DNA of 64,000 nucleotides from JAVVHE01 sp038238915 (GTDB taxonomy: Bacteria; Pseudomonadota; Alphaproteobacteria; Sphingomonadales; Sphingomonadaceae), in the NCBI GenBank assembly GCA_038238915.1, contig JBBSFH010000003.1, positions 1 through 64,000 of the forward strand, read 5' to 3'. A program made the translations under genes and the position numbers. A model generated the notes under the pieces. The model saw only the letters and a list, made by a program, of their open reading frames with translations. It was not told the DNA's origin and ran no database searches. This document shows positions 49,732 through 57,537 of this stretch, one piece after another. How positions within the stretch are numbered: the stretch's first letter is position 1; each line of letters begins with the position of its first letter.

Positions 49732-50700
49732 TCACGGCCAGCGTACCAGCTCGCGCGCCCACGGGATCTGCTTCAGGACGGGCGGAAGACTTTCGTCGCG
49801 AACCACGTCACGCGCAAGCGCGGCGATGTCGGCGGCCAGATCGCCAATTTCGTCGCGACGGCTGACGACCTGCACCCGCCGCGCAAAGCGGCCGCGGCGA
49901 AGGGGCTCGATCCGCAACCGATCGATCAGCCACGGCACCGCAGCGAGACACAGCAAAGACGCAATGCTCCAGCCGATCCCCTCCGCAACCGTGTTCATCT
50001 GCTGATGGATGCTATCGACCTCCATCGCATTAGGCACCCGAAGTTTCATCCGCGTAAGCTGGCTCTCGATCCGCTGGCCCATGCCGGTATCGAGCGAATA
50101 GCGTAGGAACGGCAACTGCCCGCACGCGTCGGCGGGATCGAGCGAGCCCTGATAATCGCCAGGAAACACCAGCACGAAGGGATCATCGAGCACGTCATGA
50201 TGATCAATGCCCTCATGCTTCTCAAGGAGGCTGCTACCCGTGATCAGCATGTCGAAGCGCCGGGTCAGGAATTCCTGCTGCTGGTTGAGCGATATGCCCG
50301 ATCGCACCCGCCAGTGATCCGCGCGCGCACCGTGGAAGCGTAGCATCGGCGTCGTCAGCAGCGTCGCCAGCGATTCGGACATGCCGATCGTGATCTGGGT
50401 CAGCGGCCGGTTCGCGCCGTCGCGCACCTCGTCCACCATCGCGCGCGCGCTGACGAGCAGCCGCGCGGCGCGATCATAGAGCGCGCGCCCGGCGGGCGTC
50501 AGCGCGAGCGGCCGCAGCGTCCGGTCGAACAGCGTCGTACCGATCCCCAGCTCCAGCCTGGCGATCGTCTGCGATACCGCCGATTGCGTGGTCCGCACCT
50601 GCGCGGCTGCCGCCGTCATGCCGCCCAATTCTACAGTCGCGACGAAAATCTCGAGCACCTGAAGATCTATCTCGCGTGGAAGGCGCATCGACCCCGGCAT
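49732..50700 (-). CDS. LysR family regulator 2
   Basis: Transcription factor of 322 residues. The helix-turn-helix region is LQVLEIFVATVELGGMTAAA with TTQSAVSQTIARLELGIG, and the effector domain runs from about residue 95 to 300. It converges on the sox operon, with the stop codons four bases apart, and is divergent from the prolyl-tRNA editing gene across an 85-base gap. ATG 50700 could be replaced by ATG 50688, which is nearer the helix. Its target may be the choline-to-glycine operon or the divergent gene; the sequence does not decide. Confidence 0.87.
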   Translation of the reverse strand: MPGSMRLPREIDLQVLEIFVATVELGGMTAAAAQVRTTQSAVSQTIARLELGIGTTLFDRTLRPLALTPAGRALYDRAARLLVSARAMVDEVRDGANRPLTQITIGMSESLATLLTTPMLRFHGARADHWRVRSGISLNQQQEFLTRRFDMLITGSSLLEKHEGIDHHDVLDDPFVLVFPGDYQGSLDPADACGQLPFLRYSLDTGMGQRIESQLTRMKLRVPNAMEVDSIHQQMNTVAEGIGWSIASLLCLAAVPWLIDRLRIEPLRRGRFARRVQVVSRRDEIGDLAADIAALARDVVRDESLPPVLKQIPWARELVRWP

Positions 50701-50785
50701 AAATGGCGGTGAGGCCGTCTATAAGAGATGTTTATGCACGGGCAACCCTGTTCAAGCGCACGTCCACACCCTTAAACCAGACCCG

Positions 50786-51298
50786 ATGAGCGAGAAGACG
50801 TTGAACAGCGAAACCCGGCTTTTCGAAGCTCTGACCGGCCTCGGCATCGCGTGGACGGCGCTGGAACATCCGCCCGTCTTCACCGTCGACGAAAGTGCGG
50901 CCATCCACGCCGCCATGCCCGGCGCGCACACCAGGAACCTGTTCCTGAAAGATGCCGGCGGCGCGTTCTTTCTCGTCAGCGTCGATCACGCCAAATCGGT
51001 CGATCTCAAGGCGCTCGCCGCCGTCATTGGCGCGCGCAAGCTCAGCTTCGGCAAAGCGGAAGACATGGAGCGGCTGCTCGGCGTCACGCCGGGCTCGGTC
51101 ACGCCGCTCGCCGCGATCAACGATCGGACAGGCACGGTGCAGGTCGTCCTTGATGCCGATCTCGCCGAGGCCGCGCTCGTCAACGTCCATCCGCTGCGCA
51201 ACAGCGCCACGATCGGCCTTGCAGGTGCCGATCTCCGTCGCGCGCTCGAACATTGGCAGCACCCCGCGCGCATCGCCGTCATTCCGACGCGCGCCTGA
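50786..51298 (+). CDS. Prolyl-tRNA editing protein ProXp-ala type (YbaK/EbsC family)
   Basis: Free-standing aminoacyl-tRNA deacylase of 170 residues that would hydrolyse mischarged Ala-tRNA(Pro). The family pattern is visible as HTRNLFLKD, VDLKALAAVIGARKLSFG, LLGVTPGSVTPLAAINDR and NVHPLRNSATIGL, which matches the PrdX/ProXp-ala subgroup rather than YbaK itself. Such genes are often free of operon context; here it sits between two LysR genes. It is a translation-quality gene and probably unrelated to amine breakdown, unless a proline analogue such as a betaine demethylation product needs editing. Confidence 0.87.
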   Translation: MSEKTLNSETRLFEALTGLGIAWTALEHPPVFTVDESAAIHAAMPGAHTRNLFLKDAGGAFFLVSVDHAKSVDLKALAAVIGARKLSFGKAEDMERLLGVTPGSVTPLAAINDRTGTVQVVLDADLAEAALVNVHPLRNSATIGLAGADLRRALEHWQHPARIAVIPTRA

Positions 51299-51412
51299 TC
51301 GCGTTTCCGTCGCCGCCTGACGCGCTTGGCGGCTTACATTGGCGTCGCACAGCGTTGTCCGGTAACCCTTGGCGAGGGCTATTGGGAAGGACGGCACATT
51401 CGCTCGGATCGA

Positions 51413-52333
51413 TTGGTCAATCGTCGCTGGCTGCCGCTGAACGCCCTTCGCGCCTTCGAGGCGGTCGGCCGCAACATGAGCTTCACCGCCGGCGCGCAGA
51501 CGCTGACCGTCTCGCAAAGCGCGATGAGCCGTCATGTAAGCAGCCTTGAAGAGCTGATCGGGAAGGAACTCTTCGAACGCAAAGCAAGCGGACTGCGGCT
51601 GACGCCGGCGGGCGAAATCCTGCTACCCGTTGTCAGCAAATGCCTCGACCGCCTCGAACAAACGATCAACGAGGTGCGCAGCGAACATCCCGCGCAGCGC
51701 ACTTTGCGCGTACACTTCCCACCCTCGCTGCTTTACCAGACCGCGCTGCCTCTGCTCCATGATTTCCACGTGCAGCACCCCGAAATCCGCATCGACGTCA
51801 GCACGTCGATCGCTGCCGGACCGCCTCCTCCCAATGTCGACATGGCGATCGTCTTCGACCGTCCCAATGTGGACGATATGGTGACCGATCTGTTGCGAAT
51901 GATCCGGGTTGCTCCGCTATGCTCGCCAGCAGTGGCAGCGGCGCATAAAGGCAAATCGCTTGAGCAGTTCCTGCGCGACAATGAGTTGCTGCACATGAAG
52001 CTCGAAGGCGAACGGCGCGGCCTGCTGTGGAGCATCTATGCCGAGCAGCAGCGGCTCGCGATAGACACCGACGGTGGCCTCGCGTTCGACACTGCCTTTT
52101 CAGCGGTGCGCTACGCGATGAACGGAGCCGGAGTTGCCTTGAACGATATCGACATGTTTTCCGACGAAATCGCGCGCGGTGATCTCGTCATGCCCTATGA
52201 TGCGATCTCCGCTGACGGCTTCGGCTACTATCTGAAAACGCCCGCCGAAGATCTGTCGGACCCCGCGATCTTCCTGTTTCGCGACTGGATCATCCGGCAT
52301 TTCCCGCAGGTCGGCGGAACAACTTCTATCTAG
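51413..52333 (+). CDS. LysR family regulator 3 (GcvA-like)
   Basis: Transcription factor of about 306 residues with the GcvA-type opening WLPLNALRAFEAVGRNMSF and VSQSAMSRHVSSLEELIG, then an effector domain. No ATG precedes the DNA-binding domain in frame; the candidates are TTG 51413, six codons before the first conserved residues, and TTG 51326, which adds 29 unrelated residues. The first internal ATG would delete part of the DNA-binding domain. It is convergent with the alpha/beta hydrolase. The regulon is unknown; the amine genes are the nearest catabolic targets. Confidence 0.8.
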   Translation: MVNRRWLPLNALRAFEAVGRNMSFTAGAQTLTVSQSAMSRHVSSLEELIGKELFERKASGLRLTPAGEILLPVVSKCLDRLEQTINEVRSEHPAQRTLRVHFPPSLLYQTALPLLHDFHVQHPEIRIDVSTSIAAGPPPPNVDMAIVFDRPNVDDMVTDLLRMIRVAPLCSPAVAAAHKGKSLEQFLRDNELLHMKLEGERRGLLWSIYAEQQRLAIDTDGGLAFDTAFSAVRYAMNGAGVALNDIDMFSDEIARGDLVMPYDAISADGFGYYLKTPAEDLSDPAIFLFRDWIIRHFPQVGGTTSI

Positions 52334-52378
52334 AGCTGCAGCGCCGCTTCAGGGCACCGCTGCCCGGTGGCGCAGCTC
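52333..52378. terminator. Nested hairpin between convergent LysR and hydrolase genes
   Basis: An outer pair GAGCTGC (52333-52339) with GCAGCTC (52372-52378) encloses an inner stem GGGCA (52352-52356) with TGCCC (52361-52365) and a ccgc loop. It spans the gap between two converging stop codons and runs into the hydrolase end, and lacks a T-run. Confidence 0.35.
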
Positions 52379-53683
52379 CAGTCCATTCTGATGATTGCGC
52401 GCAAACCCCTTCCACGTCGGGTTTGCCCCGCCCTGACTGATCGCGTCATAAGCCTGGTCCTCGCCAACCCACGCCGGACTGTCGGAGCCTTCTGCGGGCA
52501 CCACCAGATAACTCGCCTTTGCAGCGTCCCCCTTCAGATGCCAGTCCAGGAACGCGGTGATGAAGTGCGTCGCGACCGCGTTGACGCGCGCCTTGCGCCA
52601 CACCGGATCCTCGAACCAGTCGTAATCCCAAAGCCGCGCGCGCATTTCCGGCGGCGCGGGGTTGACCCCGATCGAGTGACCGGCGCCAACGAACGTCAAA
52701 AAATAGCGGTCGCTGCCCGTCGCACGCTCGAACAGCGCGTGGGGCCCAGCCTCATAACCGACCGTGCGATCGAGCGAACCCGCGATCATCATCATCGGTA
52801 CCCGCACCCGTGCGATGCCGCTCCCCCAGACCTGCCATGGCGCGCCGCCCGCGGGCGAAATCGCGATCACCGCCTGGACACCCGCGTCGTGCAACGCGGC
52901 CGCATCGGGCCCGTCGCCTGCGTAGCGTGCGGCAAGATCGGTCGGCAGCGCATGCATGGCCGGGCTCGCCGGATCGATCCGCGCCCCCGCCGTCGTCAGC
53001 ACCCCGTAGCCACCCATCGAATAGCCGACGAGGCCGATCCGCGCCACGTCCGCCATCGATCCTAACAGCCCACCGCGGATGCGCGCCAGCACCGCGACGA
53101 TGTCGAGCGGACGCTGCACCAGCGCGGCCGGCACCTTGTCGCGCTCGCTAATCGGCGGATCGCGGTGGCTGATCGCCACGACCACATAGCCTTTGCTCGC
53201 GAGGTTTTCCCCAAGCCAGCTCATCATGGCAGGATCATTCTCATATCCATGCGAGATCAGCACCAACGGATGGCGCTCCCCGGCGGCCGGTGCGCCTGCG
53301 ACCGCAATCCCCGGCACGCTGAACCGCACTGCCGCCCGGGGCGCCTCTCCCGAAAGCGACGCGCTGTAGGTCACCCCCACCGATCGCGCTACGGCGCGCG
53401 CGGGATACCAGATGGTGAGCGGTAGCGTCCGGACCACCCTCACCACCCGCTTTGCCGCTATCGAAGCCACCCCATCAACCATAGTCGAAACGACCACGGC
53501 CCGCGTCATCACGCCCACCGCCGAACCACCCAGCCCGGCCAACTCGGGCGCCCCCACCTCGGGCACGCTCGCCGACGCGGCCGCGCCCGGCGTTACGCCC
53601 AGCGCGGCAAAGGCCATCGCCAGTCGGATCAACCGCAGGCCATTATTTCTGATCATCACACGCATCCAGCGGTCGATCTGCAT
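52349..53683 (-). CDS. Secreted alpha/beta hydrolase (PAF-acetylhydrolase/dienelactone hydrolase-like)
   Basis: Exported hydrolase of 444 residues. After a hydrophobic N-terminal signal (LIRLAMAFAALGVTPGAAASA) comes an alpha/beta fold with the oxyanion segment LVLISHGYEND, nucleophile Ser222 in VGYSMGGYG, an acidic residue in AGSLDRTVG and His in VGAGHSIG, the arrangement of platelet-activating-factor acetylhydrolase-like enzymes. It could be an esterase. It lies 53 bases after the GH16 start-to-stop direction of the glucan operon and shares its strand, so it may be its last gene. ATG 53665 or 53656 are alternative starts nearer the signal peptide. Confidence 0.78.
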   Translation of the reverse strand: MQIDRWMRVMIRNNGLRLIRLAMAFAALGVTPGAAASASVPEVGAPELAGLGGSAVGVMTRAVVVSTMVDGVASIAAKRVVRVVRTLPLTIWYPARAVARSVGVTYSASLSGEAPRAAVRFSVPGIAVAGAPAAGERHPLVLISHGYENDPAMMSWLGENLASKGYVVVAISHRDPPISERDKVPAALVQRPLDIVAVLARIRGGLLGSMADVARIGLVGYSMGGYGVLTTAGARIDPASPAMHALPTDLAARYAGDGPDAAALHDAGVQAVIAISPAGGAPWQVWGSGIARVRVPMMMIAGSLDRTVGYEAGPHALFERATGSDRYFLTFVGAGHSIGVNPAPPEMRARLWDYDWFEDPVWRKARVNAVATHFITAFLDWHLKGDAAKASYLVVPAEGSDSPAWVGEDQAYDAISQGGANPTWKGFARNHQNGLELRHRAAVP

Positions 53684-53736
53684 CTCGAATTCCCAGAACG
53701 TACCGCGCTACGGAGCTGCCCGCTAATCTGACCCGA

Positions 53737-54693
53737 TCACGAGCATGTCCGATCCGCGCCACAGCTATAGATATGCACCCAATCGATCCCGAAACTTTTC
53801 GGATAGTCTTTCAAGGCAACGCCACCTGCGTCATGACTCTCCGGCCACAAACCGCCCACAGCCAAATTCAGAATAAGATAGAAAGGCCGATCGAAAGGTG
53901 CCTTTTTTTCCGACGCGGAAATCACATCGCCTTTTTGCAGCGTATCCCGCCAGTTCGAAAGTTTGACGTGATAATATTTGTGATCATCGACATACCAGTC
54001 GATATCGTCCGCAGTCCAGTCAACGCGATAGACATGCCAGCCATCAATGGTGCCCTTGGGAAGTTGCGCCGCTTTCTGCTGCATCTGATGATGCATGTAG
54101 CTGCCATAGTGGATCGTGCCATAGACGTTATTCTCTATACTGCCGACACAGCTATTGCAGCCTACACCCGTGTTGACGGCCTCCATGACGTCGATCTCGC
54201 CCGATCCTGGCCAGCGGCCGTAGAGGTTGTGATCGGGCAACAGCCAGATCGCGGGCCAGACGCCCTGCCCAACGGGAAGTTTCGCGCGGACCTCTATTCG
54301 ACCATAGGTGATCGAGAACTTTCCCAGTGTTGAAATCTTGCCTGAGGTGAAAGGCTTTGTAGCGAGCGGTGTTTCAACGTCGGGCTTGCGCATGTCCAGC
54401 GGAAGGGCTGGGCCTGATACCTGCTCGAAGCGCGCGCTCAGATCGAGACGGCCGTCATGAAGCGAAATATTTGCTGGCCGCGCGGTATAGCACTGACGCT
54501 CCTGATTGCCGCCGCCCCAGCAGTCTTCGTAAAACGTCCATTTGGACGCGTCCAACTGTGCGCCATCGAATTCATCGGCAAAAACCATTTGCCAGCCCCC
54601 GGGCGCAGCCAGGGGTTCGCTCGGCGCGGCCGCTCGAACGGGAGCGGCCATGCCAACAAGGCAGAGACAGCAAACAACGATGCCTGAACGCAT
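53737..54693 (-). CDS. GH16 endo-beta-glucanase (laminarinase-like)
   Basis: Secreted glycoside hydrolase of 318 residues. A signal peptide (IVVCCLCLVGMAAPVRAAA) precedes a GH16 domain with WQMVFADEFDG, the substrate-cleft WPAIWLLPD and the catalytic motif GEIDVMEAVN, in which Glu166 is the nucleophile, Asp168 the helper and Glu171 the acid/base. The extra residue between Asp and Glu is typical of bacterial laminarinases and lichenases, so the target is a beta-1,3- or beta-1,3(4)-glucan. ATG 54693 has GGGAGGG just upstream. It follows the TBDR by 34 bases and completes a glucan operon with GH3 and LacI. Confidence 0.92.
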   Translation of the reverse strand: MRSGIVVCCLCLVGMAAPVRAAAPSEPLAAPGGWQMVFADEFDGAQLDASKWTFYEDCWGGGNQERQCYTARPANISLHDGRLDLSARFEQVSGPALPLDMRKPDVETPLATKPFTSGKISTLGKFSITYGRIEVRAKLPVGQGVWPAIWLLPDHNLYGRWPGSGEIDVMEAVNTGVGCNSCVGSIENNVYGTIHYGSYMHHQMQQKAAQLPKGTIDGWHVYRVDWTADDIDWYVDDHKYYHVKLSNWRDTLQKGDVISASEKKAPFDRPFYLILNLAVGGLWPESHDAGGVALKDYPKSFGIDWVHIYSCGADRTCS

Positions 54694-54727
54694 AAGCCCT
54701 CCCGAGCGATAGTGATAGAAAAGCGGA

Positions 54728-57511
54728 CTAGAAGCGATAGCGCATACGTCCGCCATAGGTGGTCGGCCGTGGCAGAAACGCAACGGTTCCACTCGCCTGG
54801 CTGATCAGGATGCCAGTGACGTTGTTCTGGTAGAGGATATTATTGACATACCACTCCAGCCGGAGGCGCCCATTGGGCCGTGAATATCCACCGCCAATAT
54901 CCAGCGTCCAATATCCGTCAACCGTATCGTTCAGGCGCGAACGATAGGCTTTGGTTGTGGACGGGACCAGATTACCGTTGCTGTCCTCGATCGGCTTGCC
55001 CTGCAGAAACGCTTCGTAGGCATAGTCTTCGCCATTGAAGATCGTTGCATGCGTACTCGAGCGATAGCCCGGCGCGATGACATAATCGAACGTCCCGATA
55101 TGTGTTTCAAACTTCTGCGAGAATTGCGCGTTCAACTGAATACGCGGCGTACGTGGCAGTCGCTTGCCTGCGATCGAACGGAACCCGGCGTCCATAGAAT
55201 CGATGTCGCTCTGGAAACGGAAGTCCTCGATCTTCTGCGAGTCCAACACCTTGGCCTCCGGCAACCAAAGCGCGGTGAAGTTAAGGTTGGCCCGCAGCGT
55301 TGGGATCGTGATCCCACCATCGACCTGGACACCCGCGATTGCCGAATTCGCGGCATTGTAATTATAATTCACAATGATCGCGCCTGGCGTGAAGTTCGAC
55401 GGGAAGGTGATGGGCTGTCCGGTTGAACCCGCGAACTTCGCGGCCGAGGCGATGCTGAGCAGGGAACTCAACACCTGATTGTCATAAGCCTCGTAAAAGG
55501 CGCTGACATTCAGTCGTGCTGGCTGACCCGCGATCGTGAAGCGGTTCTTAGATCCGATCTCATAGTTGGTCACCCGTTCAGGGTTGTATGTGGGCGCGAT
55601 ACCGCCCGTGCCGAAGTTATCGTTGAAACCACCTGCCTTGTTACCCGTCGCGATCAGGGCATAGGCCATGTGATCGTTCGAGAATTCATACTGTCCCCGC
55701 ACGCGCCAGTCGATGAAGTTATAGTGATCGCTGGCGTTCTGGGCGAAGAACTCGGTCGCGTCGATGGTGGCATATCGATATAGGCCGTCGGCAGCGCATC
55801 GCAGAAAGGACGTCTGCGGGTTGGGCACGCAAGGCCCGGTTCGCACGGCTGGAAGCTTTCCGCCCGGGAAGATGGACGGCACAGTGTCGAATCTGCCGAA
55901 CTTCTTGATCCCGCCGAAGTAGAAGTCGAGCGCCTGCTGCGCCGCGTTCGGGCCGCCATCGGGGAGCGCGAAATTGGTGCGCCCCAGCCCGGCGAACTGG
56001 AAGCCGGGCGAACCGACAATCGGCCCAAGGCAGCAATTGAAGTCGTCCGCGCCCAGCGCCAGCAGATAGCGCGCGGCAACGCCCGTGCGCTCCTTGCGAT
56101 CATCGGTGTAGCGCAGGCCAGCGGTGAGGCTTAGCTTGCTGTTCACGTGGAACGTATCGTCGGTGTAGGCGGCGAGCGATTCGCTCCTGGTGCGCGTATT
56201 GAACTCGATCCCCTGGAAATAGGCGTTCTGGCTCGCGACACTGCCCAGAAACGATCCCTGGCTTTCGGTGAAGTGGAAACCACCCACCGTCCACTCGAAG
56301 CGCGATCCCTTGGGCGCGGTCAAGCGCAGCTCCTGCATCCCCGAATTGGAGCGGCCCTGCGTTTCGTAATGTGCCCAGTCCTGCGCGATGTTGCCCGCCG
56401 GATCGCGATTATTGGCGCTCGTCAGGCCACCCGGATAGGCAAGCAGGCCAGGAGGGGCACCAAGAAAATTGCTGAACAGATGACGATGACTGACGGTAAG
56501 CTGCACGTCAAAATCGCCGCCATGATAGTTGAACTCGCCTCTCTCGCCGTTGTGCCGGGTGGAAACGCGCGGATCGGTTGGATAAAGATAAACATCGCGC
56601 GGATTTTTTACCTGTGTAACATCGATCCCGTCGCCTTCTGCACCAGCGAAGTTGGTGCCGATGGTTCCACCACCACGCTCCTTGGTGTCGTCATAGGACA
56701 GCAGCAAGTCGAACTTATCGCTCGGCTTCCAAAGCAGTTGGGCGCGGCCGGAGAAGTTATTCTCCCATTCGGGTCCGCGCAGCCCGGTCACCGGGCCAAG
56801 ATTGGTGGTGTAGCTGCTGTGATACAGATGCTCACCTGCAAGGCGAACCGCGATCGTATGGCCGATGGGTATGTTGATCATCCCCTCTTGCGAGTTCTGC
56901 CCATAATTGCCGATCCCGGCTTCGACATAGCCGTCATAAACGTTCAGGCCCGGGTGCCATGGGATGATGTTAACGGTGCCCGCGGTGGCATTGCGGCCGC
57001 GCAGCGTGCCCTGCGGGCCGATGTTCACCTCGACACGATCAATATCGAAGAAGATCGAGCCGAAGCCCGCAGGACGTGGAATGTAAATGCCGTCATAATA
57101 TGTACCCGAAGCCGGATCGCCAAGCTCGGTATTGTTACTGGAACCAACACCGCGAATATAGACTTCGATATTGTTGTTGTTGGGCAGGATCTGAAGACCG
57201 GGAATCCGTCCATCAAGATCGGTGATGTTCTGGGCACCTACGTCCTTGAGCGCCTTGCCACTGACGACAACAGCCGTACCGGCATATTTCTGCAGGTTTT
57301 GGGGCTTGCGCTCGGCGGTCACGATGATTTCAGGCTGCGTATTGGCCGCGGCGACCTGCTTGGCGGCTGCGGCGGCCTTGGCCTGATCCAGCAGCGCCGG
57401 AGCCTGCTGGTCAGTGGCGACCTGCGCGGCCGCATTGGCGGAATGCCCCAGTAACGCAATCGCGATGCCAAGCGTCGATGCCATTCCAAGAAGTGTTTGC
57501 GTCTTCATCAT
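54728..57511 (-). CDS. TonB-dependent receptor 3 (glucan oligosaccharide uptake)
   Basis: Receptor of 927 residues. The signal peptide ends near ANAAAQ and is followed by an unusual alanine-rich, coil-like spacer (DQAKAAAAAKQVAAANTQ) before the TonB box EIIVTAERKPQN. The plug has IYIRGVGSSNN-type elements (here VYIRGVGSSN) and VEVNIGPQGTLRGRNATAGTVN; the barrel ends in RMRYRF with the canonical C-terminal Phe. GGAGGGG lies five bases before ATG 57511; ATG 57508 is equivalent. Flanked by GH3 (26 bases) and GH16 (34 bases), it probably imports laminari-oligosaccharides released by GH16. Confidence 0.92.
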   Translation of the reverse strand: MMKTQTLLGMASTLGIAIALLGHSANAAAQVATDQQAPALLDQAKAAAAAKQVAAANTQPEIIVTAERKPQNLQKYAGTAVVVSGKALKDVGAQNITDLDGRIPGLQILPNNNNIEVYIRGVGSSNNTELGDPASGTYYDGIYIPRPAGFGSIFFDIDRVEVNIGPQGTLRGRNATAGTVNIIPWHPGLNVYDGYVEAGIGNYGQNSQEGMINIPIGHTIAVRLAGEHLYHSSYTTNLGPVTGLRGPEWENNFSGRAQLLWKPSDKFDLLLSYDDTKERGGGTIGTNFAGAEGDGIDVTQVKNPRDVYLYPTDPRVSTRHNGERGEFNYHGGDFDVQLTVSHRHLFSNFLGAPPGLLAYPGGLTSANNRDPAGNIAQDWAHYETQGRSNSGMQELRLTAPKGSRFEWTVGGFHFTESQGSFLGSVASQNAYFQGIEFNTRTRSESLAAYTDDTFHVNSKLSLTAGLRYTDDRKERTGVAARYLLALGADDFNCCLGPIVGSPGFQFAGLGRTNFALPDGGPNAAQQALDFYFGGIKKFGRFDTVPSIFPGGKLPAVRTGPCVPNPQTSFLRCAADGLYRYATIDATEFFAQNASDHYNFIDWRVRGQYEFSNDHMAYALIATGNKAGGFNDNFGTGGIAPTYNPERVTNYEIGSKNRFTIAGQPARLNVSAFYEAYDNQVLSSLLSIASAAKFAGSTGQPITFPSNFTPGAIIVNYNYNAANSAIAGVQVDGGITIPTLRANLNFTALWLPEAKVLDSQKIEDFRFQSDIDSMDAGFRSIAGKRLPRTPRIQLNAQFSQKFETHIGTFDYVIAPGYRSSTHATIFNGEDYAYEAFLQGKPIEDSNGNLVPSTTKAYRSRLNDTVDGYWTLDIGGGYSRPNGRLRLEWYVNNILYQNNVTGILISQASGTVAFLPRPTTYGGRMRYRF

Positions 57512-57537
57512 ATTCCCCTCCAAGATAGTGTTTATGG

